From the NCBI GenBank assembly GCA_921293015.1, contig OV121090.1:22024304-22088303 (forward strand): a stretch of DNA of 64,000 nucleotides, in the 5' to 3' direction. Every line of letters begins with the position of its first letter. Position 1 is the stretch's first letter. This DNA is from Phorcus lineatus (taxonomy: Eukaryota > Mollusca > Gastropoda > Trochida > Trochidae). Shown here piece by piece: positions 20,609 to 31,971 of the stretch. A model generated the notes under the pieces. The model did not search any database and had not been told where the DNA came from. It saw only the letters and a list, made by a program, of their open reading frames with translations. A program made the translations under genes and the position numbers.

Positions 20609-20842
20609 GAGGATGTCACATTGAGACGTTCGGAAGATTTAAGATTGAGACGCTTAGAGGATGTAAAAATGAGACGTTAATGTGATGCCAGTTTACAACG
20701 TTGAGGGGATGTCAGATTAGAACATCCAGTGCACGGCGATTTAAAACATTTAGAGAACATTAGATTGAGACGTTGAAAGGATGTCGGAGTGTATGTTAAC
20801 GAGACAACAATTTGAGACATTAGGATCGAGGACGTTGGTAAA
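20609..20842 (+). repeat. 24-bp degenerate minisatellite, array 3
   Basis: Nine or ten units of the 24-bp repeat occur in the same orientation as arrays 1 and 2. Successive anchors TTGAGACGTT, TTGAGACGCT, ATGAGACGTT, TTACAACGTT and TTAGAACATC are 24 bp apart. It sits 214 bp upstream of the minus-strand ATG at 20395. Confidence 0.8.
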
Positions 20843-20879
20843 CAATGTTAATATGATGTTTGTTCCCTATGTTCACGTC

Positions 20880-21230
20880 AAGTTTTAATCTTACGTTAAA
20901 GTTACTTGTATTTTGAAATGAAATATGTAATGTAACAATTACGTTAAAAGGAATTTACAAATAACTTTCGAAACTCACGTTTAGTGGACGTTGGTTTGAT
21001 AACGACGGTAAATGACGTAACAATAACGTAAAAAGGAATCTAAAAATAACGTAAAAGTATCTTTCTAATCTCACGTTCCCTGGACGTTGGTTTGGTAACA
21101 TTTATAAAAGACGTAAAAATTACGTAAAAAGGAATCTACAAATTATGTCAAATTAAGTTGAGATGTTAGGTTACTGACACCTTCCCATGACGTTTTCACA
21201 ACGTTGTCGCAACGTAATGTTGATGTAATT
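20880..21230 (+). repeat. ACGT-rich tandem repeat, roughly 97-bp period
   Basis: A block containing TTACGTAAAAAGGAATCTA and CTGGACGTTGGTTTGGTAAC is present about two and a half times with a period near 90-97 bp. It ends in an AACGTTGTCGCAACGT segment. ACGT and AACGTT words recur again at 21735-21815. It directly follows array 3 and shares the GACGTT word, so it may be related. Confidence 0.6.
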
Positions 21231-22353
21231 AATGATGCTTTCTCAATCATTTGTGAAAGGATTTTGTTATGCAAAAAATGTTTGGCAAATCCGTAAATTA
21301 TTTCTTCGATTTAGTCCATGTTTTAAAATGTTGACACTGTACCAACTCATTAAGATATGTTTTAGGAAATTACTTGACCTTTATAACCACTCTATAGTTG
21401 TGCTTTAAGAAATAATGATTAAGAACTCAAGTAAATGTCGAAATTATTCCTTTTATTTATAATGAGGGTTGTTTTCTGAGAAACACGGCTAAGATATCTT
21501 AAAATATCATTGCATGAACATATAAATATAAACTATCAAATGTGTAGGAAACATCCATTACATAAATCATGTCTTGGGTTAAATTAATTAAAATGTATTA
21601 ACTTACACAATGGTAAGTACACCCCGCTACACATTCCAGCAAACAAGATTACGATTTATTAAATTACAGTACGTTTACGTCCTCAAAACTGCAGCATAGA
21701 TCGTGGCATGTGGAGTCGAAAAGACTTTCTTGCAACGTTATTTAGGACTTACAAAGAGCCTTTAAATAACGTTTCCACAACGTCCAAAGTAAAACGTTTG
21801 CACAACGTTAGTGAAATAAGGCACTTCCCCTGTCTGGAGTCGAAGCGTCCCCACAATGAAAGGGAAAGGAAAGGAATAAAACCCAAAACAACTTTATGCA
21901 GATATTGATTTTAAGTATGTTAATAAACAGTTAAAAAAACAATAACTGTCACAAAACAATGATGTAAGTGTGACAAATATATCAGATTGAGACACTGAAA
22001 ACAGAAATTCAAATATCTATTTAACAACTTTATTGCATTCATTAAGACTTGAGGCGGGTCATTTAGGATTTGACCAAAAGATCATAGAGGTTCAATGAAA
22101 AATTATCAAGGATGCACCGACATCAATTGCAGCGCGTCATTCATACTCTTGGTCAGCAGGGTCTGTTACGACGTAAGTTATAATTTACGCGGTAAAATGT
22201 ACACACCCTGTCAGGAACACACCACAATAATGCAATATATGGCTTCGGTCTTTTTTCTTAAAGGGTTGAGTACATGATGACACATATTCAAATCCATCAC
22301 ATCAAGTAAAAATGTTTTACTAAGATCGTGTGCTTTATCTGTCAATGTTTGAC
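21231..22353. other. Non-coding stretch with ACGTT-rich patch
   Basis: No gene was seen. AACGTT/ACGTTT words cluster at 21735-21815. The remainder is AT-rich sequence leading to the target site of the LTR element. Confidence 0.45.
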
Positions 22354-22358
22354 ATCAT

Positions 22359-22778
22359 TGTAACATAATGGTTATGAAACCCATGTAATACTCTGCTAAT
22401 CCCATCCCAAAGTAATCCCTTAGTTTGTTATAATCATTAAGCTGTTGTCAAGCGACAATGTGTTGACAACCGAGTCTGTTGGGTATATTAGACCCGGGTT
22501 TGACTTCAAAGGGCAGTTCTCAGTCAGTTCTCAGCAAGTTCTCAGCCATCGTCCTGGAGAGAGAGTTGACTCCCAGCCAGCACTCGGCTATGGGCTGGTG
22601 ACAACACGACCTGACATGTGAGCAGAGACGCGTCGTGAGTGTACCCAGGGAAGCGGGCGAGAAAGATCGACAGACAGATTAGTCAAAGTACTTAGAAGAA
22701 ATAAACCCATGAAAAATCCACATGCATCTCGTCTTCTTGTTGAATCGTACGAAGTGTGAGCCTGGTGATTGTGCTACA
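22359..22778 (+). repeat. 5' LTR
   Basis: This LTR starts TGTAACATAATGG and ends GTGCTACA. It contains a TATATTA box-like word near 22477, a triple direct repeat of AGTTCTCAG near 22516-22548, and an AATAAA signal at 22700-22705. It differs from the 3' LTR at the AAACCCATG/AAACCTATG and GTGAGTGTA/GTGAGGGTA sites. Confidence 0.9.
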
Positions 22779-22791
22779 CAGGGGATCCTTT

Positions 22792-22810
22792 TGGTGCCGT
22801 GACCCGGATT
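22792..22810 (+). other. Primer binding site, histidine-tRNA type
   Basis: TGGTGCCGTGACCCGGATT starts 14 bases after the 5' LTR. It is complementary to the CCA end of a tRNA ending GGTCACGGCACCA, which from memory fits tRNA-His. The primer identity is inferred; the position is typical of a minus-strand primer site. Confidence 0.65.
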
Positions 22811-24413
22811 CAGCAAGAGAGAGGGACTTGGACTTGGTGGTTGGTGAGTACTGATTGTTGTCGACCTACCCCGCTTCTCTGGGCGACCCTAAGTGTTTGC
22901 AATTAAATTTTATTGATAGTGTTAGGGAGGTTAGTGTAGCAGTAAGGAGTAGAGGTAAAGGACATTAGGAGAACTAACACAAATCAGGGGTTAACGGGGA
23001 ACGTTATGCCGATGGCTGATTTGCTGTTTTGGCGGGATCAGCCTGGTAGTAAGAAAATGGTATGGGCTGTTGAATTTTAATGTCTAATGAGTCAAAATGA
23101 AAAAAAAAATACGGAAAGGGGTATTGAAGGAAAATTAGAATTGATTGTAGATGTAGGTGAATTATACAAGCAAAGATCATGGGGAGGGCTTGAATTAAGA
23201 TGAAGTTTAGAAATCCTAAAGTCTGAGAGAGTGGTAGACGAGTGGACGGGTACATTATATGGTAAGCCCGCGGGGCATCCAATGGGATGGAGCTCAGACT
23301 GAGCAGTTGGGCATATAATGTTGTAACCCGAGACGAAGCTCCTGCCATAAATTGACTTGAATGGCCTTGATTTACAGACCGGATTAAAGGGATTCTTGTG
23401 GATTAGCCCTTGGTCTGAAGGCCAAGGATAGACGAACAAAATCTTATCAAGCAGTAGGTTAGGCAACGATGGGTTTAAGGTCTTTGAGATGGAACTTATT
23501 ATGTAACCATTGTAGAGAAAAACACAACGCAAAGGCTAGGGTTAACTGCAGGCTTTAATTCCTTGGATTAAAGAGATTAAAGCTTAAATGTAATTATTTG
23601 GGACGGTCAGATATATTAGCTGTCTTGGGTAATTTATTCAAGACAATATGGTAGTAAGGAGCAATGTTGTTTCATGAAACTGTAGATATGCAGCTAGAAA
23701 GATAAGAAAATATTTCATTGTTGAGGTTTAGGTGCTAGTAAGGTTAAGAGAGGAGAACCCAGAGGAGATAGGGTGGGGAAACGACAGTTGGTGCTTCCAT
23801 CCATCAATGGAAGCAATGATGCAGGAAGACAACACGACTGCGGGAGATGATCGGTTTGGACCTGTGAGATCGAGAACCCATGGATAACGTCGGTGTGGGA
23901 GCAGCAGTTGGTCCATCCTGTAACATGGCCGGTGTCTGCTAAAGCAGGGGACGTGGTGAACGTCAGTAGATGGAATTCATCTGTGCCTCCATGTAGGATG
24001 ACCAATGTTCCCGGGAAAACAGTGGAAATTCAGCTGTACCCGACGGTGGGCTACTATTACCAGGACTGAACCGAGACTCTTCGAACCCTATCTCACCATG
24101 TGGTGACTTTGTTAAGTCAATTTTAAATGTTAAATGAGCGCATTTGTATTTCTAATGTAATGTTTTATTGGAATGATGTATTTGTGTGCCATTAAATATC
24201 GATATATGTTTATAAGCGCTGAGATGTATATTCTCTTGTATGTATGATAATATGCTGATGTATTTGGGCGCTTAACAGTGTGTAGATCCTTTACGGAAAT
24301 TAATTGTTGTAAGTTTGTTATGTACATTTATTCATAGATATATAATGTTGTTATCATTGGCTAAACAGAGCAAAGAAATCTTTGTCAATATTTCTTGTTT
24401 GGTGATGGAGGTG

Positions 24414-24833
24414 TGTAACATAATGGTTATGAAACCTATGTAATACTCTGCTAATCCCATCCCAAAGTAATCCCTTAGTTTGTTATAATCATTAAGCTGT
24501 TGTCAAGCGACAATGTGTTGACAACCGAGTCTGTTGGGTATATTAGACCCGGGTTTGACTTCAAAGGGCAGTTCTCAGTCAGTTCTCAGCAAGTTCTCAG
24601 CCATCGTCCTGGAGAGAGAGTTGACTCCCAGCCAGCACTCGGCTATGGGCTGGTGACAACACGACCTGACATGTGAGCAGAGACGCGTCGTGAGGGTACC
24701 CAGGGAAGCGGGCGAGAAAGATCGACAGACAGATTAGTCAAAGTACTTAGAAGAAATAAACCCATGAAAAATCCACATGCATCTCGTCTTCTTGTTGAAT
24801 CGTACGAAGTGTGAGCCTGGTGATTGTGCTACA
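24414..24833 (+). repeat. 3' LTR
   Basis: This LTR matches the 5' LTR over 420 bp with two differences. The purine-rich GGTGATGGAGGTG just before it (24401-24413) is the likely polypurine tract. AATAAA is at 24755-24760. Confidence 0.9.
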
Positions 24834-24837
24834 TCAT

Positions 24838-27090
24838 TTATGTTCAACAAAATTTAGATAAATAGTTTTGATTTCAACAAAAGTGACTCATATATAATAA
24901 ATATATATTCACAAGAAAGCATTGGCATCAACATCCATCACCATATAGGTATAGTTATTCAAAACGGTGCATGTGCCTACAGGGCCCGATTATCTCTCTT
25001 GAAATGTTGGTGTGCAAGTACATGTAGTTTAACCAGAGCGCAGCACCTTCACATTTTAACATCAACAGGCACGGCCAACCGCCGTGTGCGTTAGACCATG
25101 TCGAGAAGACCTTTGAATGAAAACCGCTGAGTTTCCAGTCCCTGTTTATACATAAATGCGCTTCTCATTTTTAAACTATATCAACGTATAAAGATATTGA
25201 TATAAAAGAAATGTATCTAAAATACTTAAAACTCGTCATTTTAGAATCGAGATTATTTTATTGGTTTTGTTGTTGTGATTAAAAGGTAGATTCGATATCT
25301 TTTGATATCAATATCGAATCCTCACACGTGTTCAGCTCAGAAAATAACAACAGGTATAAAATTTACCTTTGAATCACACACAAATAAAAAACGACAGGTT
25401 TACCTCCTAGTTCAACTCCATAGTTATTTATTACTAATTTTGTCCTTGAGTCATTGAATATTTAAATCAAATTTAAAATCTCATTAGATTTTCACAATGG
25501 ACTGATTGAATCTTGGTTCCGCAAGCATATTTTTAATGTTAATTCAACGTGGGAGTCCAAGTTTTTCACCAGATTTAGTTCATAAACTTCTTTATAAATC
25601 TAAAGACGGTGCAGGTATATTGATTTGTCTTTTGATAACAGCATATTATATTATCGATTTGTCCTGATGACTTTTAAATGACCAGAACTTATTATTCATG
25701 AACCATACAAAAACTTACTTGATATCTGAACTTTATTACTCCCTTACTCAATCTTCAAGTTGTATAAGTGACTTTAATGACATTGTTGAATAAATCGGCT
25801 GATAAAAATGCTATTGCCAATAAAAGTAATTCTTTTATAATTTAAGCCTATCTATCGCGAAAACGTTAATGTGAAGCTTTTGAAAAAAAGAAGAAATTAT
25901 TTTTAAAAAAATGAAATTGGTGTTAGACGGAAAATATATATCACGATTAGGAATTCTTTATTGTTCATTCACAAGGCTAATAACCTGCATCTCTTTATCT
26001 AAAATGTAATGTATATTCTCACAGAACTATATCAAGTCAAGCATTGAGCACCTTCATAAAGATTTTTCTGTAATTCTTACCGATCATATATAATGCTACA
26101 TGTTGATAAGCTAATATAAGGATATATCCATTTAAAGTAAATATGAAATAGATGATAGCATAATAACACAAACCTTATTAATTGAAATTGTGGATATAGA
26201 TCCGACTTTTTCCGAAAAAATCGTGTTTGTAATTTTACTTATGATCACTTTGAGTTATGGTAGTATTTAACAATCAGATTTATTTATGTAGTTATTTTCT
26301 GTACTACTGTGATAATTTTTAACCGACTAAACAGATCAAGCTACTGATAATGTAAATAGCCAATCAACAATAAAACAACCCCAAAATAGGGAAATTTAAT
26401 AATTTCCAATAGATATCTTAAAACTTTCAACTCCACACTCACTCATTGAAAACAATTAGCAAATATTGTACACGTTAATTGCGGGTAACAAAATTCGATT
26501 TGTATAATGTCAAAATTTTTAGATTTTTAAAATAGAATTACGTTTCTTACTTTAATTACGTTTGAATTTTTCTGACAAGAGGATTACCTCATCATAGCCA
26601 ATTGAGCATGATTTTCACATATAACTTCATCTACATAACTATCTGAAGTCATAAGTTTTACATAAAAGAAGATATCTGCTTTCCATGACCACAAACTTAA
26701 TCTATAAAAAGAGATAAATGTTGCACCCAATAAAAGTCAAACACGGGATTAAATTTAGCACCGAACATATCTAATAAATCTGACTCTTGTGTTGCAATAA
26801 CGATGTTAGGTTCTATATCCTATATCAAGAATTTGTTAGCCTCTTATAACAGTAGTTTATTCTTGCTTTAAATGGTCATGAAAACTGAAAACAATTTCTT
26901 TTTGAAACGTAAAACTTTTTTGACACGACGGAAGCAATCGACTTACGGATCTACTCTGCTAGTGTTATATGCTTTTATACTCTTAAAGCGTTCAAATCTT
27001 TTCGTGAGTAATTGGTTAAGCTATCCTGACAAGACAATTGATAAACCTCTTATCAATTTCTCCCGACAGAGGCAGCTCAGTCATGAATTC
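24838..27090. other. Gene-free AT-rich stretch
   Basis: No gene, RNA gene or transposon end was recognised. A small palindrome with arms GATTCGATAT/ATATCGAATC occurs at 25289-25320. The 26872-27147 frame runs into the next TIR element and is not supported. Confidence 0.5.
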
Positions 27091-27471
27091 CTATACAACC
27101 TCTGTCTTAATACGAAAGTTTCTCAAGCTTCCGGCAGTTTCCCCTAGCGGGACAATATTGCAACTCAAATGACTTGGCTATAGTTCAGCCAATGAGAACA
27201 ACGAATGCATGATAACATACTTGTTGTCACATTGGCCTGTGCAATGAAACAGTCGCAAAATGAGGCATTTGTGTTCTGTAAAGACGACTCAAAGTGCAAG
27301 GTGCATATTCGACTAAAGTTAAGATTTCAGAAAGCTTACGGAAATAACTTAGGCGATTTGAATAACATTTGAAACGGCGTCGCTGATTGGACAACTAAAT
27401 TTGATTGCATCCAATCAGCGTTCACTATTTCGAAACCAAGAAACCTTCGAATTAAGACAGAGGTTGTATAG
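27091..27471. mobile_element. MITE-like element with 27-bp inverted ends
   Basis: The left end, CAACCTCTGTCTTAAT then CGAAAGTTTC, is inverted at the right end as GAAACCTTCG then ATTAAGACAGAGGTTG. CTATA and TATAG flank the ends, so the target duplication is TA or TATA. An internal hairpin pairs CGCTGATTGGA with TCCAATCAGCG at 27381-27420. There is no coding capacity. A diverged relative without clear ends lies at 58370-58615. Confidence 0.75.
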
Positions 27472-30400
27472 TAATTTATGACGGAGCTACTGTTGGGATA
27501 GGGAATTTATGGTTGAAGAGTTCAATAGAAAACCTAAGCTGATCTGCTTGTGCTGATTCTTCCTAGCAAAAGAAGTAGGCATTCCACACCACCATAACGG
27601 AGTTAGAACACTGATAAATAGGGCACTCAATTTTCTTTGAATAAGGATATGGCCTTAATTCATTCCTTCAACAATGATGAACATGTTTAACTACTTAAAT
27701 GGTATTACAAAACACCATTTATTGTCACTTAGTTTTAAAAAGCTGGTTTTACCGCGTGTGCCTGAATAAATTTAGAAAATAACAAATTAACATCGCGAGT
27801 CAAAATGCCTCTTATTGACAAAAGGAATTCTGCAATACGCGTGTCTGGGCATCAAAGAATAACTAATTTATGCAGTCGCATTTCGCATTGGCGAATGATT
27901 ATTATAGGTGAAACATTTATTTGATATTTTATCAAATGATTAATTGTTTACAATCATATAACCACATCATGTTCAAGGAAATAACAACTGGAATAACTTA
28001 ACCGAATATTAACATCCTATTGAGCAATGTCATTTACATGCCATGTTTTTGTAATAGAGTAAAATTCGGCTTATCAAATATAAAAGGCAGCCTAAACAAT
28101 GTAGATAAGCCTCATGGAATTAGTAGTGTAAGAAATCAGACAACAGTTGTCTATTTATTTGCTTGTTGGAACCGGCTAGTCTGTCTGTAGGGATAGCTAA
28201 CGCCTACAAAACACTTCATTTGAATATTTGATTCGGCAATCTCGGATAATAGATTTGATTGCCATGTAATGTCAATGAAAAGCTTTGTTTTAACATATTA
28301 TTTAGGAACTTTTGTTTTCATAATCATCTCCACGTTTTCTGGAAAGCATGTGTTACATTGTAAAAGGGCTAATATAATTCACACGAAACTTAGTAGCTGT
28401 CTTGACTGGTTGAGTTATATTACTTATTGAAAGGATTGGTTTGAAAAGAAATCTTCACCAAGACAATAGAATGTACAATGTATATATAAAAACTTTAAAT
28501 GATTGGTGAAATAGGAAAACTTTTCTCGCACTTGAACAACCTTAACTAAACTTTTTTGGGGTCTCATTGCTCAAGTACAAATGTTCATTTAGATTGCGAA
28601 AACCCCTTTGCCGGTTGACGCAATCTTATCCAATACTCCCTTTATCCCTTTGTCATCTACAGAATGTTTCATTTCATGTCTGAAAAGATAAACTTCAAGA
28701 AACTATTTCCAACAAAAGAAGCATCAACCTTACAAGTTACACGATTGCATTTTAGATTAAACTGGGTTTGTTATTTAAGATCAAAGAATGTTATATATTT
28801 GGTATTTCCCCTTTTTAATCTCTCTTACCATTGTTATATTTTGATTACTTTGCACAAGAAATCATGTTAACAACGTACAAGTTTCTTTCATGTTTTACAT
28901 TATGATTACTTGATGTACATATCAATCCGGATTGACGTTTTTGTAACACTTTATTGACAAAAAATGATAAAACTGAATCTGGGAATGCAGCTCGTTAGTT
29001 TGATGTTAAGATGAAAGAATCTTTAACATTTGATCGCTCATTTAGAAAAAAGAAACTCTGAGCGTAATTCAATATCATACCATTGAATTGTCCAATTTAT
29101 TACGCTCAACCGGGGACGAGTACTGCTGTTTAAAAACACTTACTTTTTAAAAATTCAAAAGCGCCAAACGCAAATTAGAAGGTCATCTACTTTTAGTATT
29201 CCGAAAATGGGCAGTTTGGAGAATGCCTGAATGAGCCAATGACTATAAATGGCCGAAACTAGCAAATCTATTAACTGATAATGATTATAATAATATCAAC
29301 TATAGTTATTATCATTTTTTGATTATAGCATTTTATTGGGTTGGACAATGAAAAGTCATAATTTTCGATAAGTTTATGAACGTTAATAGTTCAAAACGAC
29401 ACATTTTAGCAATAAAAAGTATTTGTCACAGACTACAGGCAATTAGGCAATACAGCATTACAGGCAAATCCATTCTAGGTTAACAGTGTATTGCAAACGT
29501 CCAGTCTTTACATACTAGTATTTTAATATAGAATTGTTTGAAAAAGAAAACAGATAATTTATAAAGTTTAGATGGGTTGTTTTTTTCAGAAAGTGAATAT
29601 TCATAATTGATAATGGTCTCTTGAATGAGTTGTTACTTCAGGTTGACTTTGGGGATTTGAATTTGTAGTTATAGCTAAGACTTAATAAATGTACCTGTGT
29701 GTGTAAAGAGTTATATTATTTAAAGAAACGAGGAAAATCTTGTCAACTTATAAGGCAGGATTTATGGCTCAGCTAAACGAGTGGGTTGCCACTAAGTCTT
29801 TTTATCAACTGACAGTTATTTTTTACGAATGAGTTCTCACATATAACCTTGTCTTCCTTTCCACAAGCAGTGCTCTACTTGAGTAGTCACCTATATTAGA
29901 GAATCCCTAGGGAAATGTTGGAGAGATTCGATGAGACTTTTCCTCTGACTTTTACATGTACACAAAAATAACCTGAGAAATGTATTGACAACCTCTTAAT
30001 GCACTTAAGTGTACTTACGTTTTTACTCGTCTCGGCATTTCTGTGAATATTGAACTACTGTGTGATTAGCCTTCGTGTATAAATAACATGTTCATTCTTG
30101 TTCAATAAATGTGGAAATAATTATGAATTTATATATATTTACATGATATATGAATACATATATAGACATGATTGAAATTAGGTGCCTTCAGGTGTGCAGT
30201 CAGCATATCTTCAAATGATTTTCAATCGATTTATCCATTTCTTGAACCTGTGACCTCTACTAAATGTTACCGATGCCATGCCATGAAGCCTATATTTTCT
30301 TTATTTTCCAAAACCAAAGAGGTCTATATACACACGAATAACATGCTAGTACAGTCTCAAAAACACCTTTCAATAATTTTCAGATCAATAAAGATAATAG

Positions 30401-31733
30401 ATTACGTGATGTACATTGATAAATAGTAGTCTTACTTTTTATTATATATTTCACCTGTTCACTGACATAGTCCAAGTAGAAATTTGAAATATTGGTCACC
30501 GAGTATACTTATACATTATGATACGGAATCACAAGAACCATAAGAATACTAAGGCGATTTCTTTTTTTATTTCATGGTTTACGGATCCGCCGACCCTCAT
30601 TACGAGAAAATCTGAAAAAATAAAACTTTTCAAAAAGTCAGTATTATTTCACCGCCGACTAGTACTGTTACATTTGTTGATCAGAAATTTCTAAAACAAC
30701 TTAAAAAAAATTCCGCAACCAAGCTCCAAACATCGCATTTCAACCCTGTAGCGAGTTTTTAGGTTACCTCATTTACCTGTTTCCTCTCATATTATCATGT
30801 ATGGTTTATCGAGTTTGCGTGTCGTGTGCAAGCAATGGCAAAATGTCACAAATCATCTTTCTCCAGGCCTCAATAGACTGACAGCACGATGTTTATGAAA
30901 AACATATATTTCTTGCAATGTGTAAGCTACGTATTAAAGATATTTTTAAACAGAAGTTGCATGAATCACTTGACTTTTCCACTCTTCTTACTATTATTGC
31001 AATTGTAAATCAGTATTTGAGCCTGAAAAATACATTGATAGTGTTCTTTATAATAAAAAGTCTCTTTTAAGAAGTTATTGTAAATTTAGAATATCTCTTT
31101 ATGCTCTGAAGATTGAATGCTTTAGTCTGTATTAAAACTTTTAATAAAACAGACCTCAAGTAATATGCATTGTAGTTTTATGTTTATTTTATGCCAGGTT
31201 GTTTTTTTGGACCCTCCCTACTGACACTTTTAACAAATCTTGATAAAATAATTGTGCCAAGCAAGGTTTTATTTTGGGTTTTTTTCGACCACCGACTGTG
31301 GATTTCCATGAAATATTTCCGTAAACCAATTAATCAAAACAAAACTTAAAGTTTTTTTCTGCTGTGTCAACCTAATTTGCAGCAGAAAGGAGATTGAAGA
31401 TGCCAGCTTTTTAGGATAGTCAAAAGATGATGTGACTGTAATGTTAAGGTAAGGATTTAGGACTTCAGAGGTTTCGACCGAATTGAACAATAGAAAAAAA
31501 AATTAATTCTTTTACATTTGTCTAGCAAATACTGGTACTCTTAACATCGACAAAATTCTAAGTGGGTTCAAATTAGAAAAATCAAAGTATGTAGCATTAT
31601 GTCAGTAAAATTGATTAATCCGTGTGTACTTTGATCTGCCTGTTTGTTAAGCTTTTATATTTCACATTGCTTTTAACAAGAGGTTTTGAGTTCCTCCTAT
31701 GAAAGAACATGTAAAATATAAAGGATAAAAAAG
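27472..31733. other. Gene-free AT-rich stretch
   Basis: About 4.3 kb of AT-rich sequence without a supported exon or repeat family. Open frames (for example 28664-28870, 30172-30426, 31269-31490) are short and motif-free. An imperfect AT-rich palindrome occurs near 29275-29325. Confidence 0.5.
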
Positions 31734-31971
31734 GTGAGGTGAGGTGAAGTGATTTGGGGTTTAACGCTTCCACGAGTATTCCACTAATATCGCGGCTGCT
31801 AATATAATTGCGGAAACCCCGCAACACCATTGTCGCTATGCATTGCGGTAAAACCTTCTAGCATCGGCTGGAACTAGCGAACCGTGAGTGTTACTGCACT
31901 GACATTCAGTGTAGCGTTGCACACAAACCTTACTGTGTGTAGAACTGTTCTCTACTGCAGACAAAGTTGCC
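31734..31971 (-). mobile_element. tRNA-derived SINE, 3' part, split by LINE-A
   Basis: The tail (GTGAGGTGAAGTGATTTGGGG, TTTAACGC) is at the left. The body (ATCGCGGCTGCTAAT, CTATGCATTGCGGT, TTCAGTGTAGC) follows, up to ACAAAGTTGCC at 31961-31971. The tRNA-like head resumes at 35760. The uninterrupted arrangement is seen in the copy at 63.44-63.62 kb. Confidence 0.85.

Larger units (their letters stand above)
22359..24833 (+). mobile_element. Non-autonomous LTR retrotransposon
   Basis: Two 420-bp direct repeats (22359-22778 and 24414-24833), beginning TGTAAC and ending GCTACA, enclose 1635 bp. The 4-bp TCAT flanks both ends (22355-22358, 24834-24837), or 5 bp ATCAT if the final A is flank. The LTRs differ at two positions that I can see, so the insertion is recent. 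The interior has no gag, protease, reverse transcriptase or integrase frame. The longest frames are antisense and under 150 codons. It must therefore have been moved by a related autonomous element, perhaps of the BEL/Pao or Gypsy group judging from TG...CA ends and target length. Orientation is set by the primer site. Confidence 0.9.

Noticed and set aside
23004..24005. Open frames of 96-146 codons on the minus strand inside the LTR element
   Set aside because: They are antisense to the element, low in complexity and carry no gag or pol motif. They are best explained as chance frames.
30172..30426. Possible 84-codon gene with four Cys/His residues near YRCHAM
   Set aside because: The residues do not form a known zinc-finger spacing and the frame has no splice or promoter support.
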